Shown: positions 45,578 to 53,659, counted from the stretch's first letter. The stretch is 64,000 bases of DNA from Clostridiales bacterium (GCA_014799505.1 JAAVHV010000002.1:62753-126752); one strand, 5' to 3'. The notes: generated from the sequence alone by a model not told the origin. Made by a program: numbers and translations.

Positions 45578-45772
45578 TTATCCTACCAGCACCTTGTGAT
45601 ACCGACTCCTTGGTTTCTTTCCAGCCAAATAATTACTCCAAGTGCTGTATACCACGCCCGTCGTTGTCCCCATCATCCTTGCAAGCTGGGCTGCCGTATC
45701 AGCCGCAGCGACAGGCAGGTATGGTGGTTTAGGTGAATAGCCGACCCAAATAAATTGTGGTGTATCACTCAT
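45578..45772 (-). CDS. small hypothetical protein
   Basis: 64 aa MSDTPQFIWVGYSPKPPYLPVAAADTAAQLARMMGTTTGVVYS, HTH-like. Confidence 0.5.
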   Translation of the reverse strand: MSDTPQFIWVGYSPKPPYLPVAAADTAAQLARMMGTTTGVVYSTWSNYLAGKKPRSRYHKVLVG

Positions 45773-45789
45773 TCGTACCCCCCCAATTC

Positions 45790-46162
45790 TTACCCGATCA
45801 TGTCAAACAGCGAAATCGTTTCCTCTTTCGCCTCGAGCTCCTTCAGGTACCCAACAGCATCCCGGAAATAGTCGTTGTTCAGCTCGATGGTGTACCCCCG
45901 CCGTCCGGCCTTCGTGGCCTCCAGCGCCACCGTGCCCAGCCCGCCGAAAGGATCCAGCACCAGATCCCCCGGATTACTGTAGCGGTTGATGAGCCGATCC
46001 ACGATGTCCAGCTGGAGCGGGCAAACATGGAGCGCCTGCCGTCGCTGACTCTGGGTGGTGCTCAGCGTCCTCATGCGGTTGATGTCGTCCCATACCTGAT
46101 CCGTCCAGCTCCCCCGGCGCTACCTGGATCTTGCCACGCAGAAATTCAAGGTATTGGTTCAT
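45790..46162 (-). pseudogene. remnant of SNF2-helicase/DNA methylase: N-terminal 17 codons joined out of frame to the C-terminal methylase segment
   Basis: MNQYLEFLRGKIQVAPG then, in another frame, SWTDQVWDDINRMRTLSTTQSQRRQALHVCPLQLDIVDRLINRYSNPGDLVLDPFGGLGTVALEA. Confidence 0.75.
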
Positions 46163-46419
46163 TGTCCCGCCTCCCGAAACGCCTCCTCGAAGGTCATGCC
46201 GGTAACGGTCAAGACGCCCCTCACAATGCGTAAGCTGGGCTCATTGGTCCCGCTGAGCATATAGTAGATTGCGGCACTGGATACACCGACTGCGGAGGCA
46301 AATTGAGTCACCGTCATCCCGTGAGATCTTATCCACCGCCTGATGGCCGGGAATCTGGTCTCTTTGGTCTCGTACTTTCCGATAGCCTGGAATTGGCTTT
46401 TGGGGTTCTCTCGCTTCAT
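46159..46419 (-). CDS. HTH transcriptional regulator-like protein
   Basis: 'RFPAIRRWIRSHGMTVTQFASAVGVSSAAIYYMLSGTNEPSL'. Confidence 0.7.
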   Translation of the reverse strand: MKRENPKSQFQAIGKYETKETRFPAIRRWIRSHGMTVTQFASAVGVSSAAIYYMLSGTNEPSLRIVRGVLTVTGMTFEEAFREAGQ

Positions 46420-46970
46420 TACGTCGACTCCTCCCACCATTCCGCCGCAGACAGGACGGCGTTTGCATACGCCCGCCTGCCGGTGTCATACCCGGCGTTG
46501 TATGCCGTGAGGGCCGCTGCGGGGTCGCCGTACTGCCCCAGCAAACGGCCCAGGTATTCGATCCCGGCCCGCAGGTTGTCCGCCGGGAACAGCTTGTCCG
46601 GGAAATAATCGCGGTTGAGCTGCATCAGGCCATAGCACTGACCGTTGTCCGCGTCCGCCAGGAAGCAGCTCTCCACCTCGATCACGCCCAGGGCCAGGGC
46701 CACCGGGACGTCGCTTTCCGCGCAGGCTTCATAAAGCACCGCCTGGAGTTCCGCGCTCAGCGGCATGGCGGGGTCGTATGTAGGCGTGGGCTCCGGCGTA
46801 GGATCCGGCGCGGGCAGCTCGATACAGACCGGGGCCACAGGGATAGGGGCAGGCATGGCCTCGCCCGCCCGGGCAATGGAGTGCGAAAGGCAGTAATAGC
46901 CCGCCAGCAGTACCGCGATTGCCGCCAATAGCATCAGGGCGGAGAATAGGTCGTCAAGGCGCTTGCGCAT
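46419..46970 (-). CDS. membrane-anchored lytic transglycosylase (SLT-like)
   Basis: N-terminal TM; 'ALALGVIEVESCFLADADNGQCYGLMQLNRDYFPDKLFPADNLRAGIEYLGRLLGQYGDPAAALTAYNAG'. Confidence 0.82.
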   Translation of the reverse strand: MRKRLDDLFSALMLLAAIAVLLAGYYCLSHSIARAGEAMPAPIPVAPVCIELPAPDPTPEPTPTYDPAMPLSAELQAVLYEACAESDVPVALALGVIEVESCFLADADNGQCYGLMQLNRDYFPDKLFPADNLRAGIEYLGRLLGQYGDPAAALTAYNAGYDTGRRAYANAVLSAAEWWEEST

Positions 46971-47232
46971 CTCCGCACCCATCCTCCCTGGCAAAAGCCT
47001 GATACACCAGAATCCCCTCCACTTGAAATCCAAACCAGTTGTACGACTCTGAGCTGTACAGAAATCCCACCGGCTCTCTAAACGTCTCAATGCCGCTCTT
47101 GAGCATGATAGCGGGCAGCTTCCTGAGGTGTTTGTCCGCGATTTCCGCAGACGAGAACGCCACTCCCGCCGGCGCATTCGCCACGATCCTGCGCACAGCG
47201 TCCAGCTTGTCCAGCATCTCTTGTTTTGTCAT
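46954..47232 (-). CDS. hypothetical protein
   Basis: 92 aa ORF MTKQEMLDKLDAVRRIVANAPAG... Confidence 0.55.
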   Translation of the reverse strand: MTKQEMLDKLDAVRRIVANAPAGVAFSSAEIADKHLRKLPAIMLKSGIETFREPVGFLYSSESYNWFGFQVEGILVYQAFAREDGCGDAQAP

Positions 47233-47249
47233 GACTGCCGTCCTCCTTT

Positions 47250-47480
47250 CTAGCGCCGCCCGGTGCAGTATCTTCGATGGGGCACAAAGACTACCAGGTT
47301 TCCGCCCACCGGGCCGGCCAGCGTCCGCTTGCCCCTGATCCACTCGCCCTCGTCGGTGATGAATTCCTCTGCTCCGCGATCCGGCATGACCACCACCGGC
47401 TGGTACTCCACCGGCACAGGACGTCCCTTCGGCGGCTGGATCCAGTCGATCCATGCCCCGCAGCGTCTGCACCAGCTCAT
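47250..47480 (-). CDS. small Cys-containing hypothetical protein
   Basis: 'MSWCRRCGAWIDWIQPPKGRPVPVEYQPV'. Confidence 0.6.
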   Translation of the reverse strand: MSWCRRCGAWIDWIQPPKGRPVPVEYQPVVVMPDRGAEEFITDEGEWIRGKRTLAGPVGGNLVVFVPHRRYCTGRR

Positions 47481-47689
47481 GCGCCGGCCTCCTCGTTGAG
47501 ATTACGGGTGAGCTCCAAGGGCACGCCCGCAAAAACTTCATTCGCTAATTGCTCGTACCGGAGATATGTACCGATCTGGGCGCTCCCCGGCAGGATCAAC
47601 TTCACCGGCGCCGCCGGGAGGCAATCACAGCGCTCCCCGGGATCCAGCGCCGCGCCGCACTCTTCGCAAATTCGATATGCTCCTCTCAT
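47477..47689 (-). CDS. small zinc-ribbon-like protein
   Basis: 'YRICEECGAALDPGERCDC'. Confidence 0.6.
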   Translation of the reverse strand: MRGAYRICEECGAALDPGERCDCLPAAPVKLILPGSAQIGTYLRYEQLANEVFAGVPLELTRNLNEEAGA

Positions 47690-47982
47690 CCGGGCGCTCC
47701 CTTTCGTGAACCCGCAATAGGCTCCGGGACAAGCCGGTATCCCATCCGAGCATAGGAGGCGATAACCCGCCCAAATCCGGCACTTGGCAGCTTTCCGGCC
47801 CTCCACTGCCAAAAGGTATCCTTGCTGACACCGATGTCCTCTGCTACCTGGGCATATGTCTTATCTTCCCGCCCGCGCTTTTCTCGGGCGACATTCAAAA
47901 AATCTTGGGAGGCCCGCTGGATTTCCCTCTCAATGGCCTGTGCATCGCGTTCTTTCTGCGTTAAGCCTTTGACTTTCGGCAT
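47686..47982 (-). CDS. HTH-domain regulator
   Basis: 'DKTYAQVAEDIGVSKDTFWQWRAGKLPSAGFGRVIASYARMGYRL'. Confidence 0.75.
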   Translation of the reverse strand: MPKVKGLTQKERDAQAIEREIQRASQDFLNVAREKRGREDKTYAQVAEDIGVSKDTFWQWRAGKLPSAGFGRVIASYARMGYRLVPEPIAGSRKGAPG

Positions 47983-47995
47983 TAATTTTTCCTCC

Positions 47996-48037
47996 TTGAA
48001 TTCCGGCTAATCCTGTGCTATAATCTGAGGCACAGGA
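47996..48037 (+). promoter_or_regulatory. promoter with perfect 8-bp palindromic operator over the -10
   Basis: TTGAAT-N17-TATAAT; TCCTGTGC-TATAATCTGAG-GCACAGGA (48011-48037). Confidence 0.7.
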
Positions 48038-48100
48038 TCATTGTGAGTGTTCTTGTCATTGCCCCGTCAGGTGTTCGCAGCACCCGGCGGGGCGCTTTTC
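48031..48100 (+). ncRNA. candidate short terminated transcript
   Basis: Begins after the above promoter; ends at GCCCCG..CAGGTGTTCGCAGCACCCG..CGGGGC followed by GCTTTTC. Confidence 0.45.
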
Positions 48101-48220
48101 ATTCCATCCCCACCGCATGGCGGGGTTTCATGCGCTGTCCTTGCCCTTCCTTCATTGGTGTGCTAAAATTCAAGTACAGGCCCCCTCCAGAGCCGAGTAC
48201 ATAAGAAAGGAGAAATTGCT

Positions 48221-48397
48221 ATGCCATGTATGGGCATTCCTACAGCCGCTGAAAGAGCCTCATTGTCGGCGCAACTTGCATTTCTTTACCTCGAAAAAAA
48301 CGACATCTCTGGACTGTCTCCTACAGAGTTGGCCAAGGTGTATTTCGATGTGAAGGACGCGATTTACAAAGTTGTATCAGAGCGAGATGCGTTATAA
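48221..48397 (+). CDS. small hypothetical protein (58 aa)
   Basis: MPCMGIPTAAERASLSAQLAFLYLEKNDISGLSPTELAKVYFDVKDAIYKVVSERDAL; RBS AAAGGAG. Confidence 0.65.
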   Translation: MPCMGIPTAAERASLSAQLAFLYLEKNDISGLSPTELAKVYFDVKDAIYKVVSERDAL

Positions 48398-48570
48398 CTA
48401 ATTTCCGTTTGCTCCAACACTGAGCTGCACGCTTTCAGCAACTCTCTGGCCGTCCAAATACTCATGCCTTCCACCGCTCTGAGTATTTGGGCGGCTCTTT
48501 CTTTGTGTGTAGAAAGGCAGGCCAGTGGCCCAATTCCCGCCTTGTCAAGTAAGCTCTCCAAATCCATCAC
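48364..48570 (-). CDS. small hypothetical protein
   Basis: 68 aa ORF, overlaps the plus-strand gene 3' end. Confidence 0.4.
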   Translation of the reverse strand: MMDLESLLDKAGIGPLACLSTHKERAAQILRAVEGMSIWTARELLKACSSVLEQTEISYNASRSDTTL

Positions 48571-48822
48571 GTCTTTCCCCCCTTTCCGTTGTCATGCGCT
48601 GCCCTTGGCCTTGCCCCTCATCCAACGGAAAAGCTATCGCGCATTGAGGATAAGTAATACCCCCGGCTCCAGCTTGACAGGCTCCTGCTCTTCTACGGCG
48701 GGAGCCGTCTTTTTATCATCACACATAGCTATCACCCCCTCCCGCTCGCCGTTCCGTGGCCACGCGTTATCCTGGGCCACCGTTTCGGCGTTGTAATAGC
48801 AATCATAGGAAAATCTGATTGC

Positions 48823-48990
48823 TCAAATCTTACGTTTGATTTCATTCCCCGCCTCCAGGTAAAACCGACGTGAACTCTTTGCGAAAAAGCTGAGTGCCTC
48901 CTCCAGTTCTTCCTGGGTGATGCACTCAGCTTTTATTCTGAATGCCACCTCGGTCCCCCTGTCGCTACGGTAGACGCTCTCGCACTCCAT
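48823..48990 (-). CDS. small hypothetical protein (55 aa)
   Basis: MECESVYRSDRGTEVAFRIKAECITQEELEEALSFFAKSSRRFYLEAGNEIKRKI. Confidence 0.5.
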   Translation of the reverse strand: MECESVYRSDRGTEVAFRIKAECITQEELEEALSFFAKSSRRFYLEAGNEIKRKI

Positions 48991-49101
48991 GTTCCATCCC
49001 TCCTCACGCGCTGCCCTTGGCCTTGCCCCTTATCCATCGGTGTGATAAAATCCAAATACAGGCCCCTGCCATGGCCGAATAAACAGAAAGGAGCAAATCA
49101 C

Positions 49102-49320
49102 ATGGCATATTTTCGCTACCTTATTGACGCAAGTGCGCTTGACACAGAAACTTGCAGACAAATTTGTGATCTCATCGCAACTCACACAGCGATATTTAGC
49201 ACCGACCAGTCCCATCCTGGCGTTTACGCTGCCTGTTTTGATGAAGCCGATTTGTCCATTTTAGAAAATCCCATCTTCCGCGACTGTAAGATAACCAATA
49301 TTACTCAAAGCGGTATTTAG
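49102..49320 (+). CDS. small hypothetical protein (72 aa)
   Basis: RBS AAAGGAG; promoter TTGCCC-N17-TAAAAT. Confidence 0.65.
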   Translation: MAYFRYLIDASALDTETCRQICDLIATHTAIFSTDQSHPGVYAACFDEADLSILENPIFRDCKITNITQSGI

Positions 49321-49471
49321 CTACGACCTTCTTCGATTCCGGGTCACTTTCTATGGTGATCCGGAATTTGTCTTGCCCGACCAACGGTTCTGTCAATTCC
49401 CGAAGTGCACACAGCATGAATCCAAATAGTTTTGCGTCCAAAAAAACATCAGTTGGCTTTCCCGGTTCCAT
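49301..49471 (-). CDS. small hypothetical protein (56 aa)
   Basis: MEPGKPTDVFLDAKLFGFMLCALRELTEPLVGQDKFRITIESDPESKKVVAKYRFE; convergent 20-nt overlap with the plus-strand gene. Confidence 0.5.
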   Translation of the reverse strand: MEPGKPTDVFLDAKLFGFMLCALRELTEPLVGQDKFRITIESDPESKKVVAKYRFE

Positions 49472-49524
49472 CGTCCTTCACCTCCTCACGCGCTGCCCTG
49501 TGTCGCCCGCTCGCCGCTCCGTGG

Positions 49525-49689
49525 TCACGCGCTATCCTGGCCGGTGCCCATCCCCGCCGCCTGCTGTGCCCCGCAGACTGCGAATGCGGCACCCTCAGCC
49601 CACCCCAGCAAATAGTCCTTGCTCCGCTCGGACGCACCGCTCACGACCCGTGCCAGCGTTTTCATGATTTTCTTCTCTTTTTCGGACAT
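49525..49689 (-). CDS. small hypothetical protein (54 aa)
   Basis: MSEKEKKIMKTLARVVSGASERSKDYLLGWAEGAAFAVCGAQQAAG. Confidence 0.55.
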   Translation of the reverse strand: MSEKEKKIMKTLARVVSGASERSKDYLLGWAEGAAFAVCGAQQAAGMGTGQDSA

Positions 49690-49785
49690 GATTTTGCCTC
49701 CCTTCCTTTTTTCGCCCTCCTCTGCTATACTGGTTCCGGCGGCGTTGCCGCGCCGCCGGAACCTAATAGAAAGGAGAAAATCGTT

Positions 49786-50010
49786 ATGTGGTATTACCGT
49801 TCTTCTGCTGGTCTGTTGCGGATAGTCAGGGATCCAGAGGGAATTTACCAATTCCGATTTGGTGATGATGACACCGAATGGACCGGTCATGCAGACCCCC
49901 GTGCGCTGGCTGATGACGTGTATAACCATGCTACCGGCTACCTTGAGTGGGACAGTTCCGGGGCTGACGCCCCACAGGATCTGTCAGAGTGGATCTATGT
50001 GCGTGACTAA
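49786..50010 (+). CDS. small hypothetical protein (74 aa)
   Basis: RBS AAAGGAG; MWYYRSSAGLLRIVRDPEGIYQFRFGDDDTEW. Confidence 0.6.
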   Translation: MWYYRSSAGLLRIVRDPEGIYQFRFGDDDTEWTGHADPRALADDVYNHATGYLEWDSSGADAPQDLSEWIYVRD

Positions 50011-50201
50011 AGCACATAACCGGCAGTCCTGTTTTCCCTGATTGCCTGAATTTTTGCCACAGTTATGACCAACATTTGAAGCGCATAGACATCCTTGTCG
50101 GTCATTTCCCTTGTCATTTCCTGGTAATGCTCCAGCGTCTTTTGAATGACATCCTCGGCTTTGTCGAGGATGTCATTCTGCCTTTTTGACAGTTTCACCA
50201 C
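50007..50201 (-). CDS. small hypothetical early protein
   Basis: 64 aa; first gene after the early leftward promoter. Confidence 0.6.
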   Translation of the reverse strand: MVKLSKRQNDILDKAEDVIQKTLEHYQEMTREMTDKDVYALQMLVITVAKIQAIRENRTAGYVL

Positions 50202-50233
50202 CTCTCACCCCCTCTCGCATTGTTTTCGAGATT

Positions 50234-50262
50234 ACTATACATCTCTAAGCGCTATTTGTCAA
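50234..50262 (-). promoter_or_regulatory. early leftward promoter (immunity region)
   Basis: TTGACA-N17-TATAGT on minus strand, flanked by GAGATT/AATCTC motifs. Confidence 0.8.
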
Positions 50263-50292
50263 GCACCAATTTGTTGTTTTTGAGATTTTTTG

Positions 50293-50321
50293 TTGACAAG
50301 GAGATTTTTTAGTGCTATCAT
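50293..50321 (+). promoter_or_regulatory. repressor promoter
   Basis: TTGACA-N17-TATCAT with GAGATTTTTT direct repeats. Confidence 0.8.
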
Positions 50322-50332
50322 CAACGACAGAA

Positions 50333-50857
50333 ATGGAGGTGAACGCTTTGACTTTGGGTGAGCGCATAAAAAAAGTGCGTAAGGCATTAGACCTTACGCA
50401 ACGTGAATTTGGTGAGCGTATTGCAATGCGGCAAAATAGTGTTGCACAAGTAGAAATGGGGCGCGGCACATCCGACCAAACCATATTTGCTATCTGCCGG
50501 GAATTCAATGTAAATGAAAACTGGCTCCGCACCGGCGAGGGTGGCGAGGCCGCAATGTTCGTCCAACGCTCCAGGGATGACGAGCTTTCCGCGTTTGTAG
50601 ATGAACTGATGCACGAACAGCCCCAGGACTTCCGGCGGCGGCTGGTAACCGCGCTGTCCCGCTTAAAGCCGGAGCAATGGGACGCCCTGGAGGCAGTGGC
50701 GCTTTCGCTTATGGATGATCCCGGCCCCTCCGGCGGCGATTCTGAGCCCTCCCAGAAAACCAAACTGTACATCGCCGCCCGAGACGGCTCCCGGATCGAA
50801 ACTGAGGTGGATGGCGATCTCACCCTCCCGGAGGAGGATACACCGTTCCCTCGATAA
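50333..50857 (+). CDS. XRE/CI-like phage repressor
   Basis: 'LGERIKKVRKALDLTQREFGERIAMRQNSVAQVEMGRGTSDQTIFAICREFNVNENWLRTG'. Confidence 0.9.
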   Translation: MEVNALTLGERIKKVRKALDLTQREFGERIAMRQNSVAQVEMGRGTSDQTIFAICREFNVNENWLRTGEGGEAAMFVQRSRDDELSAFVDELMHEQPQDFRRRLVTALSRLKPEQWDALEAVALSLMDDPGPSGGDSEPSQKTKLYIAARDGSRIETEVDGDLTLPEEDTPFPR

Positions 50858-51443
50858 AGGGCCGAAACTGCCGGTAAACCGCTTGCTCCAGCGGGGAGGT
50901 CAAAAACCGGCCTCTCCGATACAGGTCGGCCATGCGCTGGGCGCGGAACTCCGCCGCCGCCCTGCTGATCTGGCACAGATCCATGATCTCTTCCGGGGTA
51001 TGTACATTAAGCCCCCACAGGACACAGGCCGGGGCCAGCAGGCGGGCCGCAAACTGGTTTGCCGCCGTCTCTTCTGGAGAATCCCCAGGGTGCGGCTCCC
51101 GGTTGATAACCGTGACGGTTCCCGGCTCCACGTGATTCAAAACAATGTGCCCCAGCTCATGGGCAATGGTGAAAGCTGCCCGCTGGGGCAGCACGGCGTC
51201 ACTACACAGAATTACCGGCGTTCCGCGCCAGTAGAAGGTTAGCCCATCCGTGCGGCGCACCGCTTCCCGCAAATTAGCCCGCTCGATCAACTTCGTTGCC
51301 GCGCCGTATGAGAAAAGCCGGATTTTGAGCTTTCTGCATATAGCATTCAAATCAACAGGCAGGCGGTCAACTTTGCAGTCCAGCAGGATTCTCCAGGCTG
51401 CGTCTCTGGCATTTTGATAATTTCTATAGTTCAATCGAAGCAC
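50820..51443 (-). CDS. ImmA/IrrE-family metallopeptidase
   Basis: HExxH 'AFTIAHELGHIVLNH', 'EETAANQFAARLLAP'. Confidence 0.9.
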   Translation of the reverse strand: MLRLNYRNYQNARDAAWRILLDCKVDRLPVDLNAICRKLKIRLFSYGAATKLIERANLREAVRRTDGLTFYWRGTPVILCSDAVLPQRAAFTIAHELGHIVLNHVEPGTVTVINREPHPGDSPEETAANQFAARLLAPACVLWGLNVHTPEEIMDLCQISRAAAEFRAQRMADLYRRGRFLTSPLEQAVYRQFRPFIEGTVYPPPGG

Positions 51444-51536
51444 CCCCCATAAAATTGTAGGTGCTTATACAGTTCCTGTCAGCAAGTAAATGTTGGTAAT
51501 TTTTTGGGCGATTATCTTCTTTTGGAGGTGTAATGT

Positions 51537-52310
51537 ATGCCTTACGAAATCCCGCACTGGGTTGAATCCATTCCACCCAGTGACAAGCCAAAATTGGACA
51601 AAGCCACCAAACCAGACCTTACCCCGCTCGAATTTGACGCTGAAGCCGGTTATGCGGAGTTCAGCGGCAGACATGGCTACTATCGAACAACCCTAAATTC
51701 CTGTTATAGTGGCGACAAACCCTGCGGCGGCGGATATCCATGCAAGCATATGTATCGGCTTGCTATGATGCTTAACCTGATACCCGGTGAGTGTAAAAAC
51801 GATTTGACAAAAATCAAATATCAGCGATTTGGCATTTCGCTTGATGAAGCCGTTGCTCGTGTGGAATCTGTTAGCCTTGATTCTCAAGAATTTCTTCTTA
51901 AAAATCTTGCCTACCTTCGTAATAATCCAATTGAACCTAAACGTGTTCCTTCCGCTGTTTTATCCGATTTGGAAGGCGCACGGCTACTTGTGCGGATTGA
52001 TGAGCCGGTAGAAATCCGTATGCACCCAGATATTGATAAAAGCAGCTATTCTTTGCTGGTTTATCTCCGCCGAAAATTAGGGTGGGATTGCTACTACAGC
52101 GTGGATATGGAGCAGCTTTACTATCCGACTGGCGCACAATTTGAAGATGTCTCCTTTTCAATTTCTGTCGAAGATGATGGGCAGGTATCCGTGAAGTGTT
52201 CTGGAAACCCGGATGTTTGCCATTTTCCGACTGATAAGATTACACAGCTCCTCACCGCTTATGGCCACAATCGCTGTCTGAACGGCTTTGTACCACAACC
52301 AGATAAATAA
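51537..52310 (+). CDS. lysogeny-region cargo protein with degenerate SWIM-like zinc finger
   Basis: 'SGRHGYYRTTLNSCYSGDKPCGGGYPCKHMYRLAMML' near N-terminus; lower GC than neighbours. Confidence 0.55.
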   Translation: MPYEIPHWVESIPPSDKPKLDKATKPDLTPLEFDAEAGYAEFSGRHGYYRTTLNSCYSGDKPCGGGYPCKHMYRLAMMLNLIPGECKNDLTKIKYQRFGISLDEAVARVESVSLDSQEFLLKNLAYLRNNPIEPKRVPSAVLSDLEGARLLVRIDEPVEIRMHPDIDKSSYSLLVYLRRKLGWDCYYSVDMEQLYYPTGAQFEDVSFSISVEDDGQVSVKCSGNPDVCHFPTDKITQLLTAYGHNRCLNGFVPQPDK

Positions 52311-52316
52311 AAAAAT

Positions 52317-52348
52317 CCCCGCCCCGGTGCTGGAACACCGAAGCGGGG
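52317..52348 (+). terminator. hairpin terminator before integrase
   Basis: CCCCGC-CC-CGGTG-CTGGAA-CACCG-AA-GCGGGG. Confidence 0.55.
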
Positions 52349-52415
52349 AGAAAAGGGCAGAAGGTTTGCGGCCACTCTGCCCTCTCATTTTACATCACAA
52401 TGGGAGTGAAATCAA

Positions 52416-53489
52416 GTGGATAACAAAAAAATGAAAAAACAGCGGGAAGTTGCCGCCAAGCTCTCCCGCCCTCGGCCTGTTGAGCTGCCCAGTGGTAAAT
52501 GGCGTTGTCAGGTCATGGTCGCCGGGAAACGCATTGACGTGATCGAGGACGATCCGGCAGTGGCCCACGCAAAAGCGCTGGCGGTCAAGGCAGGGCTGTT
52601 GGAAGAAACGAAGCCCGTAAAGGAGCTGACGGTGGGCGAGGCTATAGACCGTTATATCGAAAGTAAAGATGCTGTGCTGTCTCCGTCCACCGTGCTGGGA
52701 TACAAACGCATCAGGGATAACGCACTCCAAGAAATCATGAGCGTTCGGCTATCAGATTTATCCCAGGAGCGTGTTCAGAAAGCTGTAAATGCAATGGCAA
52801 AGAACAGGTCGCCCAAATACATACGCAATGCACACTGCCTTCTTAGCGCAACTTTGGCAGCTTACAAGCCGGATATGGTGCTACGCACAACTCTTCCCCA
52901 GAAAGAAAAAAAGGAGATTCAAATCCCGACGATAGAAGAAATCAGGGTTTTGGCGGAACAATCCGTAGGGACACGGTTTGAGTTGCCGTTTCTCCTGGCC
53001 GTCTGGATGGGTCTGCGCACTTCGGAAATCCGGGGGCTTACATGGGACTGTATTGAGGGCGATGTGTTGCATATCAAGCAGGCGCTGGTGTATGGGCCAA
53101 ACGGAGAGGAAATGAAAGGCACAAAAACATATAGTGGAAACAGAAAAATCAGAATACCGCCATACATTTCGGAGCTGCTGAACGCATATCCGCATAACGG
53201 GGATCGTGTTGTAAGTTATGGGCGCGGGACACTATACGATCATTTTGCCCGTATGTGCGAGCACAATGGCTTTCCCCGCTACCGCTTCCATGATCTGCGT
53301 CATGTCCAAGCATCCGTTATGCTAGCACTGGGAGTGCCTGACAAGTATGCAATGGAGCGCATGGGGCATGCCTCAACGAATATGCTGAAAAACGTCTACC
53401 AACATACGATGAGGTCCAAATCGGAGGAAGTCGCAGATATGGTGGATGATTTCTTTAGTCAAAATTTACACATGAATTTACACACATAA
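52416..53489 (+). CDS. int: tyrosine site-specific integrase
   Basis: 'LRTSEIRGLTWDCI...FHDLRHVQASVMLALGVPDKYAMERMGHASTNMLKNVYQHT'; next to attR. Confidence 0.94.
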   Translation: MDNKKMKKQREVAAKLSRPRPVELPSGKWRCQVMVAGKRIDVIEDDPAVAHAKALAVKAGLLEETKPVKELTVGEAIDRYIESKDAVLSPSTVLGYKRIRDNALQEIMSVRLSDLSQERVQKAVNAMAKNRSPKYIRNAHCLLSATLAAYKPDMVLRTTLPQKEKKEIQIPTIEEIRVLAEQSVGTRFELPFLLAVWMGLRTSEIRGLTWDCIEGDVLHIKQALVYGPNGEEMKGTKTYSGNRKIRIPPYISELLNAYPHNGDRVVSYGRGTLYDHFARMCEHNGFPRYRFHDLRHVQASVMLALGVPDKYAMERMGHASTNMLKNVYQHTMRSKSEEVADMVDDFFSQNLHMNLHT

Positions 53490-53529
53490 AATAAATAGTT
53501 CTTTATTTTGGCCTGTTTATATCAGTTTA

Positions 53530-53555
53530 CGTGTGGGTTCGACCCCCACTACCCG
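53530..53555 (+). repeat. attR core (orphan tRNA-Leu 3' fragment)
   Basis: Same 26-mer followed by TACCA; no tRNA 5' half upstream. Confidence 0.92.
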
Positions 53556-53559
53556 TACC

Positions 53560-53602
53560 AAAATCAAAAGGACTGCCTTCAGCAGTCCTTTTGATTTTGG
53601 GT
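53560..53602 (+). terminator. original chromosomal tRNA-Leu terminator
   Basis: AAATCAAAAGGACTGC-CTTCA-GCAGTCCTTTTGATTTTGG directly after attR. Confidence 0.75.
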
Positions 53603-53603
53603 A

Positions 53604-53659
53604 CCGGGCAGTCCATAGGACTGCCTGACCGGTCGTTCGCCCGTAGGGCGAATGACGGT
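53604..53659 (-). repeat. compound hairpin repeat, family I copy 3 (chromosomal)
   Basis: minus strand: GTCATT-CGCCCTACGGGCG-AACGACCGGTCAGGCAGT-CCTATGG-ACTGCC. Confidence 0.7.

Larger units (their letters stand above)
2400..53555. mobile_element. integrated prophage: lambda-type head, contractile P2/Mu-type tail, tyrosine integrase, tRNA-Leu attachment site
   Basis: 26-bp direct repeats at both ends (2400-2425; 53530-53555), integrase next to attR, full set of structural, lysis and immunity genes between. Confidence 0.95.

Noticed and set aside
53531-53560. Second tRNA-Leu gene at the right junction
   Set aside because: Only the T-arm and 3' acceptor are present; upstream is phage DNA. It is the attR remnant.
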